64,000 nucleotides of DNA from Candidatus Copromonas faecavium (nom. illeg.) (GTDB taxonomy: Bacteria; Bacillota; Clostridia; Lachnospirales; Lachnospiraceae): contig DVGC01000006.1 of assembly GCA_018712915.1 (NCBI GenBank), forward strand, positions 48,913 through 112,912, given 5' to 3'. Shown piece by piece: positions 17,457 to 26,666 of this stretch. A program made the translations under genes and the position numbers. The notes under the pieces were generated by a model that was not told the DNA's origin, made no database searches, and worked only from the letters and a program-made list of their open reading frames with translations. Position 1 is the first letter of the stretch. Every line of letters begins with the position of its first letter.

Positions 17457-18761
17457 ATGGATTTTTCCAGATTGAGCGAAGGATGGGAGGAAGAGCTGAT
17501 TCAGTTTCGCAGACAAAGGCATCAGCACCCGGAAAATGCGTGGACCGAGTTCCTTACAACGTCAGAAATCATTAAAAAACTGGAGGAATATGAAATTCCA
17601 TATTTGTTTGGACGCCAGGTACATACAAAAGGAGAGCGTTACGGAGTCCCATCAGAAGAGGTTTTGCAGGCGTGTATGGAACGCGCTGTCAGCGAGGGGG
17701 CGGATCCTAAACTGGTGGAGCAGATGAGAGGAGGATATACAGGGGTTGTTGGAATTCTGGACACGGGAAAACCAGGGCCGGTCACAGCCATGCGGTTTGA
17801 TATTGACTGCAATGACGTGGGAGAATGTCAGGACTCAAGTCATTTCCCGGCCAGAGAAGGATTTGCAAGCATGCATCCCAATCTGATGCATGCCTGCGGA
17901 CATGATGTTCATACGGCCATAGGAATCGGCATGGCCAGATTCCTGTCACTTTATCGGGATCAGCTTTGCGGAACCATCAAGCTGATTTTCCAGGCAGCGG
18001 AGGAGGGAGCGCGCGGAGGAGAATCCATGGCAGCCAGCGGACTTTTGGAGGATGTAGATTACCTGTTTGGAGGCCATGTGGCGGACATGACCAGCCATTT
18101 GGGAGAGTTTGCCGCCTCCACCATCAATGGGAGTATAAGTTATAAGGTGGATTTGATATTTAAGGGCCTTTCTGCCCATGCCGGAATGGCTCCGGAAAAG
18201 GGAAAGAACGCGCTGGCGGCGGCAGCTTCTGCAATTTTAAATCTTCTTGCCATTTCCAGGCACAGCGGAGGCCGTACCCGTGTCAATGTGGGGGCATGTA
18301 CCGCAGGCCCGGGAAGGAATGTGATTCCGGATTACGCGTTGTTGAAGGCTGAGGTACGGGGACTGACAGAGGAACTGAACGAATACATGTTTCAAAGGAT
18401 GCTGACGGTATCCAGAGCAGCCGCCGAAATGTATGACTGTGAGTTTTCCTACCGGATTATGGGACACTCCATTGACGCACCCTGTGATAAGGAGATGGTG
18501 GATCTGGCTTATGAGGCTGCCAAGGAGACGGAGGGAGTGACTTTGATGAATCCGTCTCATGATATGTTGGGCGGTGGCGAGGACGTGACATTTATGATGC
18601 GGGAGGTTCAAAAACACGGGGGGAAAGCCACTTTCATGTGGCTGGGTTGCGATTCTACGGCTCCCAATCATAACAGCTGCTTCAGTATTACAGAGGACGT
18701 CATACCATTGACGGTACGGCTGTTTGGAACCATGGTAATGAAGCTGAATGGGATTCTGTAA
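17457..18761 (+). CDS. abgA: M20-family amidohydrolase, AbgA-like
   Basis: A 434-residue metallopeptidase. In E. coli AbgA/AbgB cleave p-aminobenzoyl-glutamate, a folate breakdown product. Visible M20 features are the RRQRHQHPENAWTEF N-terminus, the metal ligands in HACGHDVHTA, the catalytic glutamates in FQAAEEGARGGE, the dimerisation-domain histidine region GLSAHAGMAPEKGKNAL, and GGEDVTFM near the C-terminus. The length matches AbgA (about 436) rather than the shorter 390-residue M20 amidases, and the next gene is an AbgT transporter. There is no abgB, so it may act alone or on other N-acyl amino acids. AAGGAGGAG precedes the ATG; an in-frame start at 17391 lies upstream of the dyad and is rejected. 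Confidence 0.85.
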   Translation: MDFSRLSEGWEEELIQFRRQRHQHPENAWTEFLTTSEIIKKLEEYEIPYLFGRQVHTKGERYGVPSEEVLQACMERAVSEGADPKLVEQMRGGYTGVVGILDTGKPGPVTAMRFDIDCNDVGECQDSSHFPAREGFASMHPNLMHACGHDVHTAIGIGMARFLSLYRDQLCGTIKLIFQAAEEGARGGESMAASGLLEDVDYLFGGHVADMTSHLGEFAASTINGSISYKVDLIFKGLSAHAGMAPEKGKNALAAAASAILNLLAISRHSGGRTRVNVGACTAGPGRNVIPDYALLKAEVRGLTEELNEYMFQRMLTVSRAAAEMYDCEFSYRIMGHSIDAPCDKEMVDLAYEAAKETEGVTLMNPSHDMLGGGEDVTFMMREVQKHGGKATFMWLGCDSTAPNHNSCFSITEDVIPLTVRLFGTMVMKLNGIL

Positions 18762-18775
18762 GGAGGGGAAGGATT

Positions 18776-20335
18776 ATGGCGGAGCGAAAAGCAAAACATA
18801 CGGGGAACGGGTTTATTAAGTTTGCGAAAACCATCGAAAAGGTAGGGAATAAGCTTCCGCATCCTTTTTATCTGTTCCTGTTTCTGATAGGTGTTGTTCT
18901 GGTGGTATCCTTTATTTGCAGCATGCTGGGGGTTTCGGTCACGTATACATCGGCCGCTCAGGATGGAACCATGAAGGAGGCAACAGCAGCTGTTGTCAAT
19001 ATGCTGTCCAAGGAGGAACTGCAAAGCTGGCTGGCTAACTTCATTCAAGCTTTTACAGACAGTCCCAACCTGACATCAGTGTTGATTATTACCATGTGTG
19101 TGGCCATCTGTGATGAGAGCAATTTCTTCAAGGTAGGATTAAGAAAGCTTTTGTCCAACGCGCCTAATGGAATGGTGACCTTTGTTCTTGCCATGGTTGG
19201 TGTCTGTTCGAATATTTGCTCTGATGGAGGAACGATCCTTGTGGTTATGCTGGGGGCAATTGTGTATCAGGCCATTGGCAGAAACCCGTGGATTGGAATT
19301 GTTGTAGGCTATGGTTCGGCTGGGGCCGGCTATATGGGAAATCTTCTTCCTTCAGTAGGGGATGTGGTGGTTTCCTCTATTACCAATGGTGTATCAGAGC
19401 CTTTGGGATATACAGTCAATCCCATGGTCAATTATTTTTTCCAAGCTTCAGCCTGTATCGTTCTTGCTTTTGTTACCACGATTCTGACAGAGAAGGTGCT
19501 GGTTCCTCTTTACGGGGATACAGACAGAAGCAGGAAAACAGGAGGCAGCAGGGAAGCTTTGTCTCTGACGAAAGAAGAAAACCGGGGCATGAAGTTTGCG
19601 GGTTATGGCGCTTTGGCTTTCGTTGCAGTCATGCTGATTTTCTGCGTGCCAAAGAATGGATTTTTACGATCTGCAGAAGGCGAGCTGCTGCCAAGCTCAC
19701 CGTTAATGTCAGGCCTTGTCCCCATTATTTCCATCTTTTTCGTGATCCTTGGTGTCTGTTATGGAATCGGAGCAGGGGTCATAAAAAGTAAAAATGATAT
19801 TCCAAAGATGATGACAAACGGTGTAAAAAGCGTTTCTTCTCTGGTGCTGATTCTGTTTGTGGTTTCGGAAATGCTGTATGTATTTAACCGCAGCAACCTG
19901 GCGACGGTAATTTCTGTCAGCGGGGAACGGTTTCTGCAGTCCATCCATTTCACGGGTCTTCCGCTTATGATTGCCTTTATTGTGGTAATTGCCGTTACCA
20001 ATTTGTTTATGTACAGTGCTTCCGCAAAATGGATGATTCTGGCGCCTATTTTTGTTCCCATGTTTTTAAATCTGGGAATTGATCCGGCGGTTACTCAGTG
20101 TCTCTACCGCATTGGGGATTCCTGTACCAATAACCTGACTCCTCTGAACGCAGCGATTGTTTTTGCGATTTCCATGATGAATCAGTACCGCATTCCGGAA
20201 ATCAATCAGGAAGAGGCGGGAATGGGTACCCTGCTTTCCGGGCAGATGGTATTTTCAATCGTTTATCTTATTGTTCTGGTGGCCATGTTTGTAGTATTTT
20301 ATTATTGCGGGCTTCCGCTGGGGCTGGGAGGCTGA
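18776..20335 (+). CDS. abgT: AbgT-family transporter
   Basis: A 519-residue membrane protein with about 11-13 hydrophobic segments. The opening KVGNKLPHPFYLFLFLIGVV is the typical AbgT start, and the hairpin regions with SDGGTILVVMLGA and DSCTNNLTPLNA fit the family. Characterised members import p-aminobenzoyl-glutamate or act as sulfonamide-exporting antiporters. RBS AGGAGGGGA overlaps the abgA stop, so the two are translated together. The pairing with an AbgA-like amidase suggests uptake followed by hydrolysis of an acyl-amino acid; the exact substrate is not readable from sequence. Confidence 0.9.
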   Translation: MAERKAKHTGNGFIKFAKTIEKVGNKLPHPFYLFLFLIGVVLVVSFICSMLGVSVTYTSAAQDGTMKEATAAVVNMLSKEELQSWLANFIQAFTDSPNLTSVLIITMCVAICDESNFFKVGLRKLLSNAPNGMVTFVLAMVGVCSNICSDGGTILVVMLGAIVYQAIGRNPWIGIVVGYGSAGAGYMGNLLPSVGDVVVSSITNGVSEPLGYTVNPMVNYFFQASACIVLAFVTTILTEKVLVPLYGDTDRSRKTGGSREALSLTKEENRGMKFAGYGALAFVAVMLIFCVPKNGFLRSAEGELLPSSPLMSGLVPIISIFFVILGVCYGIGAGVIKSKNDIPKMMTNGVKSVSSLVLILFVVSEMLYVFNRSNLATVISVSGERFLQSIHFTGLPLMIAFIVVIAVTNLFMYSASAKWMILAPIFVPMFLNLGIDPAVTQCLYRIGDSCTNNLTPLNAAIVFAISMMNQYRIPEINQEEAGMGTLLSGQMVFSIVYLIVLVAMFVVFYYCGLPLGLGG

Positions 20336-20357
20336 GAAAAAAGACAGGAGGAAGAAC

Positions 20358-21401
20358 ATGATCGATTTGATATCAGATACCGTGACTCTGCCGGATGAAG
20401 AGATGCTTAAGACCATTCTTTCCAGTTCTCTGGGGGATGCAGGAAGGATCAGTGCTGATCGGAGAGGGGAGGACGAAACAACCAACCGTCTGGAAGACAT
20501 GGCGGCATCCATAACAGGAAAAGAGACAGCTGCCTTCTTTCCGTCAGGAACCATGGCCAATACTGCTGCCATTCTTGCCTTCTGTCCTCCGGAATCGGAG
20601 ATTCTTGTGGATGAAAATCAGCATATTCTCCGTTCAGAAAAAATATGCTTTGAGGAAGCGTATTTCAGGATGAAACCTGTCTGCTACCGACTGGCGCCGG
20701 AGGGCGGACCGGATATGGAACAGCTGGAAAACTTGCTGAACAGCCATAAAATTCGTTTGCTGTGTCTCGAAGATACTCATAATTTTTCCGGCGGCATCTG
20801 CATTCCTTTGGAAAAACTGCAGGATGCTGGGGAAATGGCAAAAAAGTCGGGGATTCCCGTCCATCTGGACGGTGCCAGACTGTTTCATGCAGCAGAGGCT
20901 CAGGGAGTTGCTCCCAGGGAGATCTGTGAGCATGCGGACACGGTTATGTTTTGTATTTCCAAGGGGCTGGGCGCTCCCATTGGTTCCCTGCTCTGCGGCA
21001 GCAGGGAGCAGATCTGGAAGACAGTGGAAATCAGGAAGCTGCTGGGAGGAACCATGAGGCAGTCCGGTGTGGCTGCGGCCTGCGGCATTTACGCACTGGA
21101 ACATCAGCTGCAGCGTTTGTCTGAGGACAGAGAAAATGCCCAGCTTGTGGCCCGGGCATTGGATGGAGCGAAAAAAATTTCCGTATCTGTGTATCCGCAG
21201 ACCAATATTCTGCTGATTCATGCGGAAAAAGCAGGGCTGACCGGAGCGGAACTCTGCAAGCGTCTTCTTTCCCATGGTATCCGCGGTATGGCGGTTTCAG
21301 AAACCGAGGTGCGCCTGGTATTCCATAAAGGAATTGAACGCAAGGATGCAGAGCGGGCAGCTGAAGAGTTATGGAGAATGGAGATTCAGCTGCGGGAATA
21401 G
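20358..21401 (+). CDS. Threonine aldolase family protein (beta-eliminating lyase)
   Basis: A PLP-dependent fold-type I enzyme of 347 residues. The N-terminal IDLISDTVTLPDEEML, FFPSGTMANTAAI, the aspartate in VHLDGARLFHA and the PLP lysine in FCISKGLGAPIGS are those of low-specificity L-threonine aldolases, which split threonine or allo-threonine to glycine and acetaldehyde. It starts 22 nt after abgT behind GGAGGAAG, and a terminator follows, so it is the last gene of the abgA-abgT operon. Sitting there it may process an amino acid released by the amidase, but beta-hydroxy-amino-acid specificity cannot be fixed from sequence. Confidence 0.85.
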   Translation: MIDLISDTVTLPDEEMLKTILSSSLGDAGRISADRRGEDETTNRLEDMAASITGKETAAFFPSGTMANTAAILAFCPPESEILVDENQHILRSEKICFEEAYFRMKPVCYRLAPEGGPDMEQLENLLNSHKIRLLCLEDTHNFSGGICIPLEKLQDAGEMAKKSGIPVHLDGARLFHAAEAQGVAPREICEHADTVMFCISKGLGAPIGSLLCGSREQIWKTVEIRKLLGGTMRQSGVAAACGIYALEHQLQRLSEDRENAQLVARALDGAKKISVSVYPQTNILLIHAEKAGLTGAELCKRLLSHGIRGMAVSETEVRLVFHKGIERKDAERAAEELWRMEIQLRE

Positions 21402-21402
21402 G

Positions 21403-21443
21403 AGAAGACAGGGCAGGAAAGAGATTCTTTGCCCTGTTCTTTT
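21403..21443 (+). terminator. Terminator of the abgA-abgT-aldolase operon
   Basis: ACAGGGCA (21409-21416) pairs with TGCCCTGT (21430-21437), flanked by AAG/CTT extension and followed by TCTTTT. Confidence 0.8.
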
Positions 21444-21481
21444 GTATCCCGAATTGTTTGGAAAGTGAATGCGGATAATGA

Positions 21482-21510
21482 TTGTATTTCCCACCCCCGC
21501 GCGATATAAT
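21482..21510 (+). promoter_or_regulatory. Promoter of ald
   Basis: TTGTAT (21482-21487), 17-nt spacer, TATAAT (21505-21510). It implies a leader of about 200 nt. Confidence 0.6.
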
Positions 21511-21536
21511 ATTCTTAGTGAGTGAATACGGGAAAA

Positions 21537-21575
21537 GGCTCTGTTCCGGCGTGGGAAACGACGCCGGATGGAGCC
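21537..21575 (+). promoter_or_regulatory. Structured 5' leader of ald
   Basis: TCCGGCGT (21545-21552) pairs perfectly with ACGCCGGA (21561-21568) round an 8-nt loop, and GGCTC (21537-21541) pairs with GAGCC (21571-21575) outside it. A further CCGG-AAAG-CCGG follows. The fold may be a cis-regulatory RNA, but I match it to no known riboswitch. Confidence 0.45.
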
Positions 21576-21717
21576 GGAAAGCCGGATGTTCAATGGTTCG
21601 TACTGATTTGCGATGTCCGCAGATGCCGGAGCAGTTTTCCGGTCATCAAGGCAGCACTGGAAATTCCGCGGCGAGTGCCGGGATGACATACTGTATCTTA
21701 AAAGGAGGACAAAATTC

Positions 21718-22830
21718 ATGAAAATCGGATGCGTGAAGGAGATCAAAAACAGAGAGTACCGCGTAGGGCTGATTCCGGACAATGTGAAAAGCTACGTGAA
21801 TGCCGGACATCAGGTTTTCATCGAACGGGGAGCCGGCATGGGTTCTGGGTTTACGGATCAGGAATACGAGAAAGCCGGGGCCGTTCTTTTGGACTCTGCC
21901 AAAGAAGTCTGGGATGGTGTGGACATGATGGTGAAGGTAAAAGAGCCTCTTCCGGAAGAGTATCCGTATTTCCGGAGAGATCTTCTTCTTTATACCTATC
22001 TTCACCTGGCGGCGGACCGGCCTTTGACGGATGCCATGCTGGCTTCAGGAATGAGAGGCTTTGCCTATGAAACCCTGATTGAAAAGGACGGCAGCATTCC
22101 GCTGCTGGCGCCCATGAGCCAGATTGCGGGAAGACTGAGCATCCAGGAGGGAGCCAAGTATCTGGAAAAGACCTTCGGCGGATCCGGTGTCCTTTTATCC
22201 GGTGTGCCCGGAACACCCAAGGCCAATGTGGTCATTCTCGGAGGCGGTACGGTAGGAACCAATGCCTGCAAAATTGCGGTGGGAATGGGAGCTAATGTGA
22301 CGATCCTTGATATCAGCCTGCCCCGTCTGGCTTATCTGGATGATATCTTCGGTGCAAGAATTCAGACACTGGTAAGCAATGATGCCAATATTGAGCATTC
22401 CGTAAGGGAAGCGGACCTGGTGATAGGTGCGGTTCTGATTCCCGGAAAGGCTGCTCCCAAGATTATGAAAGAGGCGTATCTGAAGGAGATGAAGCCGGGA
22501 AGCGTTATTGTGGACGTGGCTGTGGATCAGGGCGGCTGCTGTGAGACGACGAAGGTCACCTATCATGACGATCCGATTTATGAGGTGGATGGAATTGTTC
22601 ATTACTGTGTTGGAAACATGCCTGGAGCTGTTCCCAGGACATCGACCATTGCTTTGACCAATGCGACTCTGCCTTATGGCCTGGAGCTGGCCTCTCACGG
22701 CCTGGAGGAGGCCTGCCGCAGAAATCCGATCCTTGTTTCCGGTGTAAATACGTATGACGGGAAGCTGACCTGCAAAAACGTAGCCGACAGCTTTGGAATG
22801 GAATATACAGAGCTTGGTGCTCTTATTTAG
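21718..22830 (+). CDS. ald: Alanine dehydrogenase
   Basis: NAD-dependent interconversion of L-alanine and pyruvate plus ammonia. The 370-residue length is exactly that of the family. Seen are the substrate arginine in KEIKNREYRVGL, the catalytic lysine in VKVKEPLPEE, the histidine in YTYLHLAADRPL, and the Rossmann loop VVILGGGTVGTNACKIA followed by the aspartate of LDIS. AAAGGAGGA lies about 8 nt before the ATG. It has its own promoter and an unusually long structured leader. It is a single-gene unit. Confidence 0.96.
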   Translation: MKIGCVKEIKNREYRVGLIPDNVKSYVNAGHQVFIERGAGMGSGFTDQEYEKAGAVLLDSAKEVWDGVDMMVKVKEPLPEEYPYFRRDLLLYTYLHLAADRPLTDAMLASGMRGFAYETLIEKDGSIPLLAPMSQIAGRLSIQEGAKYLEKTFGGSGVLLSGVPGTPKANVVILGGGTVGTNACKIAVGMGANVTILDISLPRLAYLDDIFGARIQTLVSNDANIEHSVREADLVIGAVLIPGKAAPKIMKEAYLKEMKPGSVIVDVAVDQGGCCETTKVTYHDDPIYEVDGIVHYCVGNMPGAVPRTSTIALTNATLPYGLELASHGLEEACRRNPILVSGVNTYDGKLTCKNVADSFGMEYTELGALI

Positions 22831-22917
22831 AAGCAGGAGCGTTCATAGAAGAATCAGAAAAGAGATTTGAAAAGAGGCTGGAAAAACTTAGAAAATAATC
22901 AGAAAAAGCCCCCGTAT

Positions 22918-22954
22918 TCCTGGCTTGCTCCGGGATGCGGGGGCAACATTATGT
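22918..22954. terminator. Strong hairpin downstream of ald
   Basis: GCCCCCG (22918-22924) pairs with CGGGGGC (22938-22944), extended by imperfect TATTCC/GGGATG. A run of A precedes it and no T run follows on +, so the canonical T-tailed terminator would be for the minus strand; it may act in both directions. Confidence 0.5.
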
Positions 22955-23029
22955 CTGAAAGGGAATCCTCCTTTGCCGGTTGGCGGGGAACAGGAAAGTT
23001 TTGGGTCGGAAAGTTTTAGAATAGTTTTA

Positions 23030-23058
23030 TAAACAGAAATTCTCACTTATGTTATACT
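23030..23058 (+). promoter_or_regulatory. Extended -10 promoter of the first two-component system
   Basis: TAAACA (23030-23035), 17-nt spacer, TATACT (23053-23058) preceded by TGT, an extended -10 element. Confidence 0.5.
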
Positions 23059-23164
23059 AGAATCAGTCAGTCTGGCTTTTGGTGCCGGATTGCGGCAGGT
23101 CTGTGCCTGGAAATGGTTTTTCCGGGACACTGCAAATTTACCGGAAAGGAGCAAAGCGCCGTTT

Positions 23165-24643
23165 ATGAAGATCAAAACAAAGCTTTTGCTGACCTTTTTT
23201 ACGATTACCGTTGTTCCTATTGCATTGATTTACGTGTCCGTCCGGGGGCTCAGCTCTTATCAGGAGCGGGTATTCAGCGAAACCTATGGGATCACGGAAC
23301 AGATTGATTTGATGTCCGGCGCATCCATCAGGCTGTTTAATCACCTGACAGAAACGATCCAGAGAAAGATAGAAACAGAAATTCAAAAGGAGCCGGAGGT
23401 ATTCAATGATCCGCAGTATCTGGAACAGCTGAATGGGAGGCTGAAGGAGAATCATTCGTTTTTGATGGTACGGAAAAATGGAGAAACGATTTTCACGGGA
23501 GATACCGATGCGGGAGCGAAGCTGCAGGAGGATATTACGGATTACGAAAACCTGGGAGAAATGGAATCCTGGGGAAATTATCTTGACGGAGAAACGGAAC
23601 ACTTAATCAAGCAGCGGGAATTCCGGCTGGATGACGGGAGCCAGATGGGAGTCTATCTGATTACCAACGTGGTGGATGTGATTCCTGAAGTCCAGTCCAT
23701 GATGTCTGAGATTTTTTTAAGCAGCGCCATTATTCTGTTTATTACGGGCGGTGTACTGACGGCCTGGGTTTACCGCTCGATTTTGTGGCCCATTGGAAAA
23801 CTCCAGGAGGCGACCAAACAGATTCGGGATGGAAACCTGGATTTTACGCTGGATGTAGAGGACGATGACGAAATCGGACAGCTCTGCCAGAACTTTGAGG
23901 AGATGCGGATCCGGCTGAAGGAATCCACGGAAGAAAAAATTCAGTATGATAAAGAGAGCAAAGAGCTTATCAGCAACATTTCCCACGATTTGAAAACGCC
24001 GATCACGGCGATTAAGGGGTATGTGGAAGGCATTATGGACGGCGTGGCTTCGTCGCCGGAAAAACTGGACAAATATATCCGGACCATATACAATAAGGCG
24101 AATGACATGGACCGGCTGATTGACGAGCTGACGTTTTATTCTAAAATTGACACCAATAAAATCCCCTACACATTCTCGAAAATTAATGTGTCCAATTATT
24201 TTAAGGACTGTATTGACGAAGTGGGGCTGGAACTGGAGGCCAGGGGAGTAGAACTGGGATATTTCAATTTCGTGGATGAAGACGTGATGGTGATTGCAGA
24301 TGCGGAGCAGTTAAAACGGGTCATCAACAATATTATTGGAAATTCTTTGAAGTATATGGATAAAAAACACGGAATCATCAACATTCGCCTGCTGGATGTG
24401 GGGGATTTCGTTCAGATTGAAATTGAGGATAACGGAAAGGGAATCGGACAGAAGGAACTGCCGTATATTTTCGACCGGTTTTACCGCACCGATTCCTCAA
24501 GAAATTCCTCCAAAGGAGGAAGCGGAATTGGACTTTCCATTGTAAAAAAGATCATCGAGGATCACGGAGGCAAAATCTGGGCGACCAGTAAGGAAGGAAT
24601 TGGAACGGAGATTCATTTTGTGCTGAGAAAAATCGGCGTATAA
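23165..24643 (+). CDS. Sensor histidine kinase
   Basis: A 492-residue membrane kinase. One transmembrane helix lies at about residues 7-27 and a second at 185-205, enclosing a roughly 155-residue extracellular sensor domain. A HAMP linker follows (about 207-260). The HisKA motif NISHDLKTPITAIKGYVEG puts the phospho-accepting histidine at 274. The HATPase domain has N (NIIGNSLKYM), G1 (DNGKGIG), F and G2 (GGSGIGLSIV) boxes. Start 23165 is chosen because the hydrophobic N-terminus begins there, though its AAGGAG is 14 nt away; a TTG at 23090 is possible. The cognate regulator follows 113 nt downstream, the reverse of the usual regulator-first order. The stimulus is unknown. Confidence 0.92.
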   Translation: MKIKTKLLLTFFTITVVPIALIYVSVRGLSSYQERVFSETYGITEQIDLMSGASIRLFNHLTETIQRKIETEIQKEPEVFNDPQYLEQLNGRLKENHSFLMVRKNGETIFTGDTDAGAKLQEDITDYENLGEMESWGNYLDGETEHLIKQREFRLDDGSQMGVYLITNVVDVIPEVQSMMSEIFLSSAIILFITGGVLTAWVYRSILWPIGKLQEATKQIRDGNLDFTLDVEDDDEIGQLCQNFEEMRIRLKESTEEKIQYDKESKELISNISHDLKTPITAIKGYVEGIMDGVASSPEKLDKYIRTIYNKANDMDRLIDELTFYSKIDTNKIPYTFSKINVSNYFKDCIDEVGLELEARGVELGYFNFVDEDVMVIADAEQLKRVINNIIGNSLKYMDKKHGIINIRLLDVGDFVQIEIEDNGKGIGQKELPYIFDRFYRTDSSRNSSKGGSGIGLSIVKKIIEDHGGKIWATSKEGIGTEIHFVLRKIGV

Positions 24644-24756
24644 TCAGCGGGAACATGTATGCCGGGAGGGACTGGCGTATGATTTGAACATCCTATGCGT
24701 ACTGAGAAAGGCCGGAGCACTGTCAAAATAATCCGTGCATAAGAAGGAGAATTGGT

Positions 24757-25446
24757 ATGAGCAGAATTTTAATCGTAGAAGACGAAGAAAGCATTGCAGA
24801 GCTGGAAAAGGATTATCTGGAACTGTCCGGCTTTGAAGTGGAGATTGAAAATGATGGAGAAACCGGTCTGAAACGGGCTCTGGAAGAAAATTTTGATTTG
24901 TATATTCTGGATCTGATGCTTCCGGGAGTGGACGGATTTGAAATTTGCAAAAAAATTCGGGAAAGCAAAAATACCCCGATTATTATGGTATCCGCGAAAA
25001 AAGATGATATAGATAAAATCCGCGGACTGGGACTGGGAGCAGACGATTATATTACCAAACCATTCAGCCCCAGCGAGATGGTGGCCCGGGTGAAGGCTCA
25101 TATGTCCCGGTATGAGAGGCTCATCGGAAGCGGAATGCCGGCCAATGATATTATCGAAATCCGGGGATTGAAGATTGATAAAACAGCCAGACGGGTTTAT
25201 GTGAATGGAGAAGAAAAAAATTTCACCACCAAGGAGTTTGATCTTCTGACGTTTCTGGCCCAGAATCCGAATCATGTGTTCACGAAGGAAGAGCTGTTTT
25301 CCAAAATCTGGGACATGGAGTCCATCGGCGATATTGCTACGGTGACGGTTCATATTAAGAAAATCCGGGAAAAAATCGAGATGAATACGGCGAAGCCACA
25401 GTATATTGAGACGATCTGGGGCGTAGGCTACCGGTTTAAAGTCTAA
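24757..25446 (+). CDS. OmpR-family response regulator
   Basis: A 229-residue regulator. The receiver domain has the acidic pair EDEE, phospho-acceptor Asp52 in YILDLMLPGVDG, the conserved SAKK serine position, and the lysine in DDYITKPFSPSE. The C-terminal winged helix (residues about 130-229) includes FTTKEFDLLTFLAQNPNHVF and the recognition helix TVTVHIKKIREKI, ending IWGVGYRFKV. It is almost certainly partnered with the kinase just upstream. AAGGAG lies 8 nt before the ATG. No terminator is obvious before the convergent AraC remnant; target genes are unknown. Confidence 0.94.
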   Translation: MSRILIVEDEESIAELEKDYLELSGFEVEIENDGETGLKRALEENFDLYILDLMLPGVDGFEICKKIRESKNTPIIMVSAKKDDIDKIRGLGLGADDYITKPFSPSEMVARVKAHMSRYERLIGSGMPANDIIEIRGLKIDKTARRVYVNGEEKNFTTKEFDLLTFLAQNPNHVFTKEELFSKIWDMESIGDIATVTVHIKKIREKIEMNTAKPQYIETIWGVGYRFKV

Positions 25447-25536
25447 GCTGGCTCAGGGATGATGGGGCTTGTAGACTCCGGTTTCAATCCCCCGGCTTCA
25501 ATAGAAAAAACGCGCGGTCCGGAGCCGGCTGCCGGT

Positions 25537-26234
25537 CTAAGGGTTGAGGCGGGCCAGATACTCCCGAGGTGAGGCATGAAAGCAGTCCCGGAAGGCTTTG
25601 TAAAAGTTGCTGCTGTTGCTGTATCCTACCAAAGAAGCAATCTGCTCTAACGGCAGACTGGTTCCCTTCATCAGCGCCAATGCCCGTTCCATCCGCATGC
25701 GAAGGAGCAGTTTGGAAAACGGAATCCCAAATTCTTTGTTTAGTACAGCGGAAATGTAGTTGGGATGGTAGGAAAACTGATCGGACAGTTCTTTCAGGGT
25801 AACAGAATCGGAATGCCGGTTCATATACTGGTAAAATTGATCGGCGAGGCGCATCGGGGGTTTGGCGGAAAGCTGGGTCCCATACTGACGGGCAATCTGA
25901 ATAAGAAAGGCGGAAACCAGAGCGTGACCGGCAAAGGGCTGTCCGGCATACAGCTCGTTTTCACAGATGGTGATTTTTCGGTCATATTTGCAGCTGATGG
26001 AGTCATATTGTCCCTGATAGGTATAATTAAAATAGAAGAAATCATGCCGGTGAAAGGCTCCCGTTCAAATTCGCTTTGATGGCAGCAGATGATAATATCT
26101 TCCCGGCAGGTGCCGGGCCAGTGATAGATTAATTCGGTCTGCCCGCCGACGGTTATTTCTTCGGGACTCCAGTCCAGACTGGGAAACTGCTCCTTAAGCC
26201 TTAAAATGGCCTGCTGAAAGTCGGTATACTGCAT
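25537..26234 (-). pseudogene. AraC-family regulator with a single-base frameshift
   Basis: The N-terminal half (from 26234) encodes an AraC-type sensing domain, and the C-terminal 105 residues encode the two AraC HTH motifs (LKELSDQFSYHPNYISAVLN and LEQIASLVGYSNSSNFYKAF). The frames are joined if one base is restored near 26053-26055, in the short homopolymer of GTGAAAGG on + (TTT on the coding strand); the reading then runs REPFHRHDFFYFNYTYQG and on to the HTH, giving about 232 residues. It is therefore either a recent pseudogene, a slippage/phase-variable site or a sequencing error. It is convergent with the response regulator and divergent from the MATE gene. Confidence 0.8.
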
Positions 26235-26666
26235 AGAGTTCCTTTTCGGGCGAATCTGCCCGTTTTTTGTGCTCTGCCTTGCTTCGTTTGCTTCGTGTGT
26301 ATTTGCTGGCCCTAACCGTCCAGCCCCGCAGAGAGTGTCTCTGCTCTATTCTGCCCGCATGCATTCGTATGCATATCTGCAGCCGTCCATGTGAAGCTGA
26401 TAGAAAGTTTTCTATCCCGCGGACATCTTTTCTCCTTGTTTTCTGAACACGATATGGAATGTGTTTTGTGCATCCAAATTTGTGTGGGGTACATACAAAG
26501 CGGTATGAGCAGATGCCATGTCCACCTTGTGATTATTATATCACAGCCATGTCCGGCGGTCATGGTCCTTATATCAGGATCTTGGATTTTGTCACAGGAT
26601 TTCTTATGATTTGCCGCTGCTTTTTCCAATCATTCCCGCTATTCTGATAAAAAGGGGATGATTGCA
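26235..26666. other. Intergenic region between AraC remnant and MATE gene
   Basis: No gene seen. It contains CGGGC-GAATCT-GCCCG followed by TTTTTT (26247-26268, terminator-like on +) in the leader of the AraC gene, and a dyad TGTGAT-N6-ATCACA at 26528-26545 that could be an operator for the MATE gene. No convincing promoter pair is visible for either gene. Confidence 0.4.

Noticed and set aside
18776..20335. AbgT gene as part of a drug-resistance system
   Set aside because: Linkage to an AbgA-like amidase and an aldolase fits catabolism better; no resistance context is seen.
26235..26657. Short open frames in the AraC-MATE gap
   Set aside because: No ribosome sites, no recognisable sequence, and they overlap in opposite strands.
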